This document shows, one piece after another, positions 1 to 7,823 of a DNA stretch of 16,949 bases. The notes below the pieces were generated by a model. That model saw nothing but the letters and a program-made list of their open reading frames with translations, did not search any database and had not been told where the DNA came from. How positions within the stretch are numbered: position 1 is the stretch's first letter; the number at the start of each line of letters is the position of its first letter. The translations under genes were made by a program, and so were the position numbers. Source of the DNA: Flavobacteriales bacterium UBA7325. Its GTDB lineage: Bacteria > Bacteroidota > Bacteroidia > Flavobacteriales_D > Crocinitomicaceae. Where the stretch lies: assembly GCA_002471375.1 (NCBI GenBank), contig DKPV01000007.1, positions 1-16,949 of the forward strand, in the 5' to 3' direction.

Positions 1-1011
1 AATATCGTGTTCGATATTTCTAATCTCATTTTTAATTTGCTCAGACTCATGCAGTGCATCTAGTCCAGTTCTGTAACTCTCGACCTCACGATCGTAAACG
101 TTACTTTCTTTATAGATTACTGAGTTGAATCTTCTTTTCCAGAATACATCGTCGTAACTCATCCATTGTGAATCATTTTTATCGTTGTATACAAAATAGT
201 TATTGAATACAAATCGACAATGTGGGAAATACAACCAGAACAACTCACGCGTTCCAGAGATACTCTTGTTCCCATTCGCATCGATATCAGTTTTGTAAAC
301 AACTGGCGCTAATGCAATGATTCGTGTATCCAGTACAGAACGTTGTTTATCAAGGAACCAATCCTCTTTCAGTCGATACTGAACAATATTTGATGAATTA
401 TACCAAACCGTATCCGGTGGATCGTACTTAAAAGTTTGTGTTCCGTCGGGTAAGGTGATTATAATATTATCACCATACTCATCTACAAGCTCTGTAGTAC
501 CTGGAGGCCCTAATTCACCAATGTACTCCATTATCGTTTCTCGAAATGCTGTGTCCGTATAAAAATTCAACCCTGGCTGTGGATCAATCGGGTACTTCAA
601 TTGGTCACCGTCGATTGCTCCAAGTCCATAACTTAAAGGATTATATGGCGAGAATACACGAAGGTCACCATTCAACACGTGTTGTCTGATTACTGTCCAC
701 AAGCTCCAACGCGAAGCATTACGCACCCAAGCATATGCAGTTACTTCATCCAACGGGTAATACAATGGATGATTGATTTTCTCTCTCAAGTCTATATATT
801 GCCACACTCTACGACTCCAGATCGCATCTGCCTCACGGACATTTGCATATGGAATCATTCTCTTCGTTGGAATGTGTTCTTGAATGTACACCCCATCGAT
901 GATTCCTTCAGTTGGAACGTTTACAGGTCCACCGTTGATCTCTTCGATCTGACAGTTTGCTGTAGTTCCGAGAAGAAATACTCCTACTACACTAATGAAT
1001 AAACTTTTCAT
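1..1011 (-). CDS. gldN: GldN, T9SS/gliding periplasmic ring protein (partial, 3' end off window)
   Basis: GldN (PorN in Porphyromonas) binds the lipoprotein GldK to form the periplasmic ring of the type IX secretion system, under the outer membrane. The reading frame is open from the ATG at 1009-1011 to the left edge: 337 codons with no stop. GldN proteins are usually about 300-350 residues, so only a short C-terminal piece should be missing. The N-terminus is a signal peptide (MKSLFISVVGVFLLGTTANC, then QIEE). The mature part has the family's early Tyr/Trp-rich segment, with IWSRRVWQYIDLREK followed by NHPLYYP, and later ELFWLYFPHCRFVFNNY and WMSYDDVFWKRRF. It starts 17 nt after the gldM stop, as the last visible gene of the K-L-M-N order. 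Identity is recognised from sequence and position together; I am very sure. Confidence 0.95.
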   Translation of the reverse strand, partial: MKSLFISVVGVFLLGTTANCQIEEINGGPVNVPTEGIIDGVYIQEHIPTKRMIPYANVREADAIWSRRVWQYIDLREKINHPLYYPLDEVTAYAWVRNASRWSLWTVIRQHVLNGDLRVFSPYNPLSYGLGAIDGDQLKYPIDPQPGLNFYTDTAFRETIMEYIGELGPPGTTELVDEYGDNIIITLPDGTQTFKYDPPDTVWYNSSNIVQYRLKEDWFLDKQRSVLDTRIIALAPVVYKTDIDANGNKSISGTRELFWLYFPHCRFVFNNYFVYNDKNDSQWMSYDDVFWKRRFNSVIYKESNVYDREVESYRTGLDALHESEQIKNEIRNIEHDI

Positions 1012-1028
1012 AATCCTTGGTTTAAAAA

Positions 1029-2789
1029 TTAAATCTTATACGCTCCAGCTAATTTACGCTGGATACCATCGGGACCAACCACAGTACAGATAAAACTCAC
1101 TTGACTACCAGATTTAACGGCACGTAACAAATTAGACGCAGCGGAAATATTGCTCCCTGGTCCTTTAGGTGGTCTACCCATTGCACCTGGAACTTGACAT
1201 TCCCAATTAACAATACTAAATGTTGCTTTCAAAGGTATTTCCGGTGGGTACTTCGCAAACAAAGTTGTTTGAGATTTTGACGCTTTTCCACCACTAGCAG
1301 TCCCCCCCCAATACAAGGATGGTTTTGGTAGATTCGAACATCTAAATGTCATTGTTTTAAGAGACACTGATTTACCATCAGCCGTTCTTCCTGAAACAGA
1401 AAGTGTTGCGTTTTTAGCACGACCTACAGGCTTAACAATATAACCTTCCCCTGAACGAGAAATACTAACTCCTGAACCAGTCAATGAAGTTTCCGGATAA
1501 CCAGAAGCAGTAGCGTTTACCTTGTTAGCATATCCTCTATAAAGAACATTCATATCTGGAAGTTCAATAGAACCAGATGGCTTCATAACCGTTACAGTTT
1601 TCGTCCAATCTCTTTTAGTCATGTCTCCATTCTTCTTTTGAATAGCAACAGTACCTTTCAATTCCATTGTTCCACTAGTTCCTTTCAATTTAAGACGAGC
1701 TTTACCTTCAGCTGCTGCAACTTTTTCACCGTTGAAGATAACTTCTGGTTGCTTGTCAGTATCGAATGCTGCCATAAGAATCTCCACTTCGAACTCTTCG
1801 TTTGAGTTAACAACTTCAGGTCCGTATGCAAGCGGCATAACTTTGTTGAAAGAATACTCACCACCACCTACTCTTGCTCTAAGAACAGATACAGCGTGAG
1901 CTCTAGCAGATAAAACTTTCATCTCCAATGAAGTCAACGACGCGATTGCCGCAACTGATGGAGAATGATCAAACGTTTTACCTAACCAGTGTACACCAGC
2001 TACTTCGTGAACTTCTGAAAATTCTACCATAGTAAGTCCACGGTACATATCAATGATTTCATTAATATCTTCTTCATTCACCGTCCCTTGTCGATCGATG
2101 TCTTTTCTCAATTTCAAACCAAGATCTGTTTGATCTTTAAACTCCTTTACATCTGGAGCTTTGTACTTGAACTTTGTGTTTAGAGTTGCATTCCCTGCAG
2201 TATCTGCAGTCACTTGCGAACCTGCAACTTCTTCACAAAGTACATTTCTAAACTTTTTAATCGATTCCCACAACTTCATTCCTTCACCTGCTGGCTTCTT
2301 AATATCAGTTTCTGCTCCAAGCATAACTGCCATAGGAACATCATATTGATCTTTTGCCTGCACGTGCATTAAATCCATACGAGTAGGACGCAATGGGTCC
2401 TTCGTATCGTAAGCTGCTGTGATAATAGATTCTTCTTTACCGATTGACTTCATATCCTCTCCACTCTCAGAAAGAACTTTGATTTTAATGTCATCGATCA
2501 TTTTGATCTGATCTGCGGTAATTTTATCGATACGTCCAACAGCCTCAATAAGCAATTTTGCTTTCGCTGATGCTCCTGGGTTCGATTTATCGCCCTGAAC
2601 GTCTGTTAGTCCTCCTAGTTTTTCTTGTCCTCGGGCGTACTCAGTCAAACAAGCTTGTTGCATGTTTTCCTCAATCGCAACGAAAGCATCTAGAACGGCT
2701 TTGGATACGTTTAGTGCAAGAAGAGCGGTGAGTACTAGGTACATCATTCCGATCATCTTCTGTCTAGGGGTTTCTTTTCCTCCTGCCAT
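1029..2789 (-). CDS. gldM: GldM, T9SS motor protein spanning the periplasm
   Basis: GldM (PorM) is the long shaft of the T9SS motor. One N-terminal helix sits inside the GldL ring in the inner membrane, and the periplasmic part reaches the GldK/GldN ring, passing on proton-motive-force-driven motion. The protein has 586 residues. The start MAGGKETPRQKMIG keeps the conserved Arg9 just before a single membrane helix (about residues 11-32), followed by the typical SKAVLDAF segment. The rest is the periplasmic multi-domain region, ending in a beta-rich Ig-like C-terminal part. It is about 70 residues longer than the roughly 515-residue GldM/PorM proteins I know. The gene lies 75 nt after gldL and 17 nt before gldN, consistent with one transcript. 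A run of eight G on the coding strand lies at codons 494-496 (plus-strand C8 at 1302-1309). Confidence 0.97.
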   Translation of the reverse strand: MAGGKETPRQKMIGMMYLVLTALLALNVSKAVLDAFVAIEENMQQACLTEYARGQEKLGGLTDVQGDKSNPGASAKAKLLIEAVGRIDKITADQIKMIDDIKIKVLSESGEDMKSIGKEESIITAAYDTKDPLRPTRMDLMHVQAKDQYDVPMAVMLGAETDIKKPAGEGMKLWESIKKFRNVLCEEVAGSQVTADTAGNATLNTKFKYKAPDVKEFKDQTDLGLKLRKDIDRQGTVNEEDINEIIDMYRGLTMVEFSEVHEVAGVHWLGKTFDHSPSVAAIASLTSLEMKVLSARAHAVSVLRARVGGGEYSFNKVMPLAYGPEVVNSNEEFEVEILMAAFDTDKQPEVIFNGEKVAAAEGKARLKLKGTSGTMELKGTVAIQKKNGDMTKRDWTKTVTVMKPSGSIELPDMNVLYRGYANKVNATASGYPETSLTGSGVSISRSGEGYIVKPVGRAKNATLSVSGRTADGKSVSLKTMTFRCSNLPKPSLYWGGTASGGKASKSQTTLFAKYPPEIPLKATFSIVNWECQVPGAMGRPPKGPGSNISAASNLLRAVKSGSQVSFICTVVGPDGIQRKLAGAYKI

Positions 2790-2864
2790 GATTAATTAAA
2801 TTTCAATTGGTTAATAATAACTTGTTAATGCTAATAAAACGATAGGTAACAGATTACTCGAAAA

Positions 2865-3677
2865 TTAATCTCGAGTTATCGTCATCGCTTTAAGCATGTT
2901 ACCATAAACCGCATTCAAGTCAGTAAGGTTCTTAGACAACATTGACATATTCTCTTTGTACAGACGAGTATCTTCAACTGAATCAGAAAGATTCTGCATC
3001 ATATTAGTTACTTGACCTTGGAACTTCTCAGTTGCTTCTAAGTGAGCAGATGATCCTTTCAATTGAAGCTCATAAACATTGTTCAAAGCAGAAAGGTTTT
3101 TAGAAACCTTTTGCATTTGCTCTCCAAATGATTCTCCTTCAGCTTGAGAAGAAGTCATACCTGAAATAGTTACAGACGCTCTTTCGTAGGCTTCAGAAAG
3201 ATTAGAAACTTTATCAGATGCTGCTTGCAGGCTATCCACATATGAATCAGTAGCTGCTACTGCTGAAGTAACACCTTTCAACTGATTTGCATTGTCTCCT
3301 AATGCCCTCATTCCGTCACCAAGACGCTCTAGAAGCTCCCCATCAATCTTAGCTTCCTCAAGCATTTTATCCAATTGATCAGTAATTCCAGTGCCACCGT
3401 GTCGACCACCTGCTGCAGGCAAAGATTCGTGATCTAACTCGTCAGAGTGTCCTAATGCTAACTCTGGGTATACTAACTCCCAGTTTGGATCCTCATGAAT
3501 TGGCTCAAATGCCGACATGAAGAAAATAAATGCTTCAGTACCTAGACCTGCAATAAGCATTGGTCCCGCACCTGGCCAGTGTTGTATTTTAAATAGCGCT
3601 CCTACAATTACTACAGCTGCACCCCAGCCATACAATTTCGCCATAAACTTTTTCCATCCTTTACTTCCTGGTTTCAT
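2865..3677 (-). CDS. gldL: GldL, T9SS inner-membrane proton-driven motor subunit
   Basis: GldL (PorL) forms the ring of membrane helices around GldM that converts proton flow into motion for type IX secretion and gliding. The 270-residue protein has two N-terminal transmembrane helices (about residues 14-30 and 38-57). Between them is the short loop KIQHWPGAGP. After them comes the conserved AFEPIHEDPNWELVYPEL. Residues matching the functional set described for F. johnsoniae GldL are Tyr16, Lys30, His33, Glu48 (in the second helix) and Glu58. The loop between helices is about 4 residues shorter than I recall for F. johnsoniae. The remainder (about 95-265) is cytoplasmic, alpha-helical and coiled-coil-like, rich in Ser/Asn/Leu heptads. 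The start is the ATG at 3675-3677, preceded by an A-rich leader with six CAA repeats and no strong Shine-Dalgarno sequence. Confidence 0.97.
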   Translation of the reverse strand: MKPGSKGWKKFMAKLYGWGAAVVIVGALFKIQHWPGAGPMLIAGLGTEAFIFFMSAFEPIHEDPNWELVYPELALGHSDELDHESLPAAGGRHGGTGITDQLDKMLEEAKIDGELLERLGDGMRALGDNANQLKGVTSAVAATDSYVDSLQAASDKVSNLSEAYERASVTISGMTSSQAEGESFGEQMQKVSKNLSALNNVYELQLKGSSAHLEATEKFQGQVTNMMQNLSDSVEDTRLYKENMSMLSKNLTDLNAVYGNMLKAMTITRD

Positions 3678-3707
3678 AGTTTTCCTTGTTTTTCGGTTTA
3701 ATTTAAA

Positions 3708-3725
3708 TTGTTGTTGTTGTTGTTG
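3708..3725. repeat. (TTG)6 / (CAA)6 trinucleotide microsatellite in the gldK-gldL spacer
   Basis: Six uninterrupted TTG units on the plus strand read as (CAA)6 in the gldL mRNA leader, about 30-48 nt before the gldL ATG. The repeat is outside both coding regions (gldK ends at 3753, gldL starts at 3677). CAA repeats stay unstructured in RNA, so the leader is probably open. A regulatory effect on gldL translation is inference. Confidence 0.9.
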
Positions 3726-3752
3726 TTTATTTATTGAGCAGATCTCAACTGT

Positions 3753-5300
3753 TTAGCGAAGTTGAATATCACTGCCAATTTCTTCACCGCCTTCTTTAGT
3801 AAAGTCACGTCCACCTCTACCTAGGTGAGTTGCAACATTTCTAAATCCGACATACGATTTCGATGTATCTTGGTATTCATACGTACGAGTCGCATTTCTA
3901 AGGTAATATCCGATATCTTTCCAAGAACCTCCTCTGATGACCTTGCGTTTCATCGATGGTGGATCCCAGTCCATTGCATTATATCTGTAATCTGTATTCA
4001 AATCATGAGAGAACTCATACATTGACTCGTCGTAAGCAGTTTCACACCACTCAGCAACGTTTCCAGCCATACAGTATAGTCCCCAACCATTCGGATTGTA
4101 AGAGAACACCTTCACAGTATGGAAACCTCCATCCTCAAAGTAACGTCCACGCATTGGCTTAAAGTTTCCTAGGAAACAACCAGATTCGTTTCTAATGTAA
4201 GGCCCACCCCAAGGGTATTGTGATAAATTCAAATCACCACGTGAAGCTCTCTCCCACTCTGCCTCAGTTGGCAAACGGAAATCATTCACGAATAAATCTC
4301 CCATAGAACTTAACCAGCTATTCAATAACTGCGTTCTCCATACGGAGAAGGCCTTCGCCTGTACCCATGTTACTCCAACTACTGGGTAGTTGTCATATGC
4401 TGGATGCCAGAAATACATGTTCGTCATTGGATCGTGGAACGAGTATGTGAAATCACGAACCCAGCATAACGTATCAGGATATACATTAATGATTTCATCA
4501 ATAATAAATCGTTGACGATTCGCATGACCACGAAGTCCATTAGACCCCCCAATTTTGTTTATCCCATTACTCATGTCAAGATCTTGACCTTGAGGCTCCT
4601 CAGTAAATGGATGTGGAGGCGTCTCTAACTCTCTATGATCTTGAACTAGCTTATTCCCTTGGCTATCGTAAGCATTCGGAGTGATATTAATTCTACCACG
4701 ACGCGCTGCCTCAACGAAATCGATCCAATAGTAACGGAACATCAACTTACGTGTATCGATTACACGACGTTTATAGTAACGTTGTGGCTCTGGATAGTAC
4801 ATATCCGCCAATAATGGAACGATATCAGGATCATTGTAGTAGAATCTGCGATCCCAGTTCAAGTTAAATACCTCACGGTTTAACTCACGATCTGACTCAT
4901 CGTATTCAACATACTCCAACGCACCTTCGTCAAAATAAAGTTCTTGATAATTGATGTAATCACTTGCATCCTCATCCTCTTCAAGACCATAAAAGATCTT
5001 ATCACGAGCAATCGAATCTCTTACCCAATCCACGAACTGACGATACTCATTATTTGAGATCTCAGTTTGGTCCATGTAGAACGCTTGAACAGAAACCGTC
5101 TTCGGTCTTGTTTGATGTAAGAAAGGAACATCTCCATCGTTCTCTCCCATCTGATATGCACCAGAAGGAATATAAACCATACCCAATGGAATTTGTGGAT
5201 GGTAAACTGGCCTATTCAGAGTACCAGTTAAGTGCCCTGTTCTTGATGTACAAGATGCAAGCACCACACTAACTAAAGTAAATAACAAAAGTTTCTTCAT
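3753..5300 (-). CDS. gldK: GldK, T9SS lipoprotein with formylglycine-generating-enzyme-like fold
   Basis: GldK (PorK) is the outer-membrane-anchored lipoprotein that forms the periplasmic T9SS ring with GldN. The 515-residue protein begins MKKLLLFTLVSVVLASC, a lipoprotein signal peptide with lipobox LASC and lipidated Cys17. Residues 41 to about 490 carry the FGE/sulfatase-modifying-factor fold: MVYIPSGAYQMG (41-52), DQTEISNNEYRQFV (77-90), VVGVTWVQAKAF (307-318), FRLPTEAEWERA (341-352), GNVAEW (413-418), RGGSW (456-460) and VGFRNV (484-489). A long insertion of about 210 residues, rich in Tyr, Asp and Arg, splits the fold between about 95 and 305, as in other GldK proteins. The family is regarded as structural rather than enzymatic. 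The gene heads the K-L-M-N order, 115 nt after the porP/sprF-family gene. Confidence 0.97.
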   Translation of the reverse strand: MKKLLLFTLVSVVLASCTSRTGHLTGTLNRPVYHPQIPLGMVYIPSGAYQMGENDGDVPFLHQTRPKTVSVQAFYMDQTEISNNEYRQFVDWVRDSIARDKIFYGLEEDEDASDYINYQELYFDEGALEYVEYDESDRELNREVFNLNWDRRFYYNDPDIVPLLADMYYPEPQRYYKRRVIDTRKLMFRYYWIDFVEAARRGRINITPNAYDSQGNKLVQDHRELETPPHPFTEEPQGQDLDMSNGINKIGGSNGLRGHANRQRFIIDEIINVYPDTLCWVRDFTYSFHDPMTNMYFWHPAYDNYPVVGVTWVQAKAFSVWRTQLLNSWLSSMGDLFVNDFRLPTEAEWERASRGDLNLSQYPWGGPYIRNESGCFLGNFKPMRGRYFEDGGFHTVKVFSYNPNGWGLYCMAGNVAEWCETAYDESMYEFSHDLNTDYRYNAMDWDPPSMKRKVIRGGSWKDIGYYLRNATRTYEYQDTSKSYVGFRNVATHLGRGGRDFTKEGGEEIGSDIQLR

Positions 5301-5393
5301 TCTACCTCTTTTTTATCTTACCGGATATCTCTATTAACAACTTACAGGATCAAACTATTCTTCGATATAACGGATTCTATGCTGAAATGGTTA

Positions 5394-5421
5394 CAAATAT
5401 TTTTAAAAAATGTTTTTACAA
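5394..5421 (-). promoter_or_regulatory. Weak candidate promoter for gldK
   Basis: On the minus strand, TTG (5421-5419) is followed after 17 nt by AATATTTG (5401-5394), one mismatch from the Bacteroidota -7 element TAnnTTTG. It would start transcription roughly 85-90 nt before gldK, overlapping the end of the upstream porP/sprF gene. The region is AT-rich, so chance similarity is likely. If real, gldKLMN could be transcribed separately from the gene upstream. Confidence 0.25.
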
Positions 5422-6384
5422 CCATCTCGGGTGTTTCGCCTTTTGAATTGGAACAGGCGGTAAATAATAACAATACTTCAAAAGAATTTCGTGTGAGCCT
5501 CTTGAAATACTTGACAATTTATTAATCGAAATATCATATGAATAACCTACGATGAAATGATCAAGTGGTGTGTTAATATTGTTCATTATTTTAAATGGCT
5601 GAGCACCTAACATAACAGCAACGGCATCAGACGTCCTATATGTCAATCCTCCGTAAGCCATATTATTCCAGATTGCACGCACATTGATGTCAGACGAAAC
5701 TTTAACTAAATCAGTTCTAACCAAAACGTTGGCATCAATATCAATTGGTCCACCAGAAATCCCTAAGAATTTCTTACCGCCCATTAGATAGTAGTGACGT
5801 GCAGTATTGTAAGTAATACTAGTTGCAGTAGTTGGTGAAACAACAGATTCAGATAAATGTGTTGATGAAATTCCAACATAGTAATCTTGCACACCTTTGA
5901 AATAAATACCAAAGTTCAAATCAAGGTTAGTAGCTCCAAAGCCTACAGGCAAAGTAGGATCTGGTGCATTTGTTGGCGGAACCCACAACGGATTCATTCC
6001 AACATTCGTTATCCCAACTCCTGCTCCAACTCCTAATATTCCTACTCCCTGAATTCGAATCGGGAAAGAGTAATTCAACAGAACATTATTCTGACGAGTG
6101 AAACCAATTGCATCGTGATAAAACGAAATACCAACTCCTCCCGGGAAGAATCGATTAAGATTCGCTTCAACGTTTAAAACGGCTGAATTTGGCGCTCCAT
6201 TAACTTTATCCCATTGGTTACGGTACAAAGTTGTAGCACAAATACCTTCGTTAATTCCAGTTGACCCTGGATTTATACTCATCTTGTCATACATGAAATG
6301 TGTGACCAATTTGTCTTGTTGAGCAAACGCTGTAACGCCCGTAAATAAAGCGAATGCCGAAAAAACTAAAAGTTTTCTTTTCAT
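5416..6384 (-). CDS. PorP/SprF-family type IX secretion membrane protein
   Basis: Members of this family are outer-membrane beta-barrel-like proteins that help secrete or anchor T9SS substrates; PorP is part of the P. gingivalis secretion machine and SprF is needed for SprB export in F. johnsoniae. I chose the ATG at 6382-6384 (322 residues). It begins directly with a signal peptide, MKRKLLVFSAFALFTGVTAF, then an AQ cleavage site, whereas the ATG at 6438 would add 18 charged residues ahead of it. The mature N-terminus has the family signature THFMYDKMSINPGSTGI, followed by TTLYRNQWDKVNGAPNS. The rest has alternating beta-strand character with Gly-rich turns, and GGLTYRTSDAVAVMLG near the C-terminal third. 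It lies directly before gldK, the same position as porP in the por operon. Whether it is the core PorP or one of several SprF-type paralogues cannot be told from here. Confidence 0.9.
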   Translation of the reverse strand: MKRKLLVFSAFALFTGVTAFAQQDKLVTHFMYDKMSINPGSTGINEGICATTLYRNQWDKVNGAPNSAVLNVEANLNRFFPGGVGISFYHDAIGFTRQNNVLLNYSFPIRIQGVGILGVGAGVGITNVGMNPLWVPPTNAPDPTLPVGFGATNLDLNFGIYFKGVQDYYVGISSTHLSESVVSPTTATSITYNTARHYYLMGGKKFLGISGGPIDIDANVLVRTDLVKVSSDINVRAIWNNMAYGGLTYRTSDAVAVMLGAQPFKIMNNINTPLDHFIVGYSYDISINKLSSISRGSHEILLKYCYYLPPVPIQKAKHPRWL

Positions 6385-6552
6385 AAAATAACTAGTTTTC
6401 CTTTTAGAAATACTTGCTCTCGCATGAGACACAAACACACTATGGGCGTCTAAGTTACGAATTTTTCTTGAAATCGATTGAAATTTTAACAGATGTTGAA
6501 GAAATAATCAACAATGCGCTAAATGCATTTAACCAATCTTAAAAATTGGGAT

Positions 6553-7704
6553 TTACGACAACTTCTGGAGAGTCTTCCACCAGAGATTCGGGATCTGGTT
6601 ATTCATGGCACCTTCATAATCGCTTTGCGTGCAAGGAACGAGTTGGTGCCGCTCATATTTGCCTTCTTTTCCTGACGGATACTTCACTTCAAGCCACCAT
6701 CTATTTGACTTGTCACTTTTCAAAAAGGTAAGATCATCGGCAAAATCTTCCATATGCACATGGAACTTTGTGTAATTCTTGAGTCCACCTATCGGGAAGT
6801 CACCGTAACGACCAGATACTCCATCGATGAAATACCAAATAATCTGAGCAAGTAAACTAGAAGCAGTTGCGTTTTGTTTAGGATGCAAATTAAAAATACC
6901 CAGACAACTTAACTTATCACTAACGCCACTATACTTTGCTATTTGACAGATTTGATCCGCGTAAAACCCGTTCGGATTTGTATAACAATTTGCATCCGTA
7001 TCGGCACATTTAATGCTATTGAAATCGATTGATATAACATCTGAATTTCTCAGGTGTGGTTCGGCAATTTTGAAGTCCATATTGAACTCCCCCAGCCTGC
7101 ATGTATCAAAATAAAGGTTATCGAATAAATCAATCTCACGCTTTGAGGCTAGAGGACGTTGCAATCCAATATTTGCAAAATTGAATAGGAAGCATGGTCG
7201 CTGCATTAACAAATGACTCACATACCCGTCAGCGGTTGCCGCTTCAGTTGGCTCGCCGATATCCAACGAATGATCGATAGAACAAATATTTATTAATCGC
7301 TCTAGTTTTTCAAACCCTTTATAGCAAGCCAACGTTAAATTCTGACTTCCACCTAATATGATTGGAATAATTTCTTTCTTCACCAACTCTGCCACAACTT
7401 GAGCCAAGGCAAAGAATGTATCATCAATAGACTCTCCTGGAAGAATGTCTCCCAAATCATAAATGTTATCCACCCATGCATCGCCTTTATTTAACAGGTA
7501 AAGGCTCTCTCGAAAACTATCATTACGTTCCTTATGGACCTCTTTTGAATTTCTATACTCCGGAACGTAGACAATTGCCACACCTTTTTCTGTAAGCTCA
7601 GGAAAACCTGATTCAACATGAATTTGGATTGCTCTACCGAGGCTCTCTTCGCTTATTGCGTAATCATTAGAAACTGGCGAAAAATAAATTGATAAGTCCT
7701 TCAT
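6553..7704 (-). CDS. Arginase/formimidoylglutamase-family (ureohydrolase-fold) protein with degenerate metal site
   Basis: The 383-residue protein has the ureohydrolase (arginase/agmatinase/formimidoylglutamase) fold. Active family members use a two-Mn site with GGxH, DAHxD and SxDxDxxD motifs. Here IILGGSQNLT (116-124) has Gln121 where His is expected. SIDHSLD (142-148) has Ser146 in place of the DAHxD His, keeping Asp144 and Asp148. SIDFNSIK (225-232) keeps Asp227 but has Asn229 and Lys232 in place of the other two Asp. So several ligands are lost and normal hydrolase activity is doubtful. The C-terminal part, with FLKSDKSNRWWLEV (327-340), LVPCTQSDY and IPNLWWK, matches a Bacteroidota-specific subgroup that databases often label formimidoylglutamase. 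From memory, this subgroup often lies between topA and gldK, as here. A role linked to the T9SS or to topA is inference from position. No histidine-degradation genes are in the window. Confidence 0.85.
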   Translation of the reverse strand: MKDLSIYFSPVSNDYAISEESLGRAIQIHVESGFPELTEKGVAIVYVPEYRNSKEVHKERNDSFRESLYLLNKGDAWVDNIYDLGDILPGESIDDTFFALAQVVAELVKKEIIPIILGGSQNLTLACYKGFEKLERLINICSIDHSLDIGEPTEAATADGYVSHLLMQRPCFLFNFANIGLQRPLASKREIDLFDNLYFDTCRLGEFNMDFKIAEPHLRNSDVISIDFNSIKCADTDANCYTNPNGFYADQICQIAKYSGVSDKLSCLGIFNLHPKQNATASSLLAQIIWYFIDGVSGRYGDFPIGGLKNYTKFHVHMEDFADDLTFLKSDKSNRWWLEVKYPSGKEGKYERHQLVPCTQSDYEGAMNNQIPNLWWKTLQKLS

Positions 7705-7823
7705 TTAACAAAGAAATAAGTATCTCAACATGGGTTTTCCCAGTTGATTATAGACAAAAATGAGGAAATAATGTTCACGCAACTCAGCATCGCGCAAATT
7801 CATTTAAACACCCACTCGTTAAT

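Noticed and set aside
679..1002. 107-codon plus-strand open frame opposite gldN
   Set aside because: It is antisense to a clear gldN frame, has no family features, and its composition is that of a complementary strand.
6385..6438. Upstream ATG extending the porP/sprF-family gene by 18 codons
   Set aside because: The added residues are charged and would precede a complete signal peptide that starts at the internal Met; the internal start is preferred.
6486..6552. Terminator after the ureohydrolase-like gene
   Set aside because: Only a short AATGC/GCATT pairing is present, without a T run in the direction of transcription.
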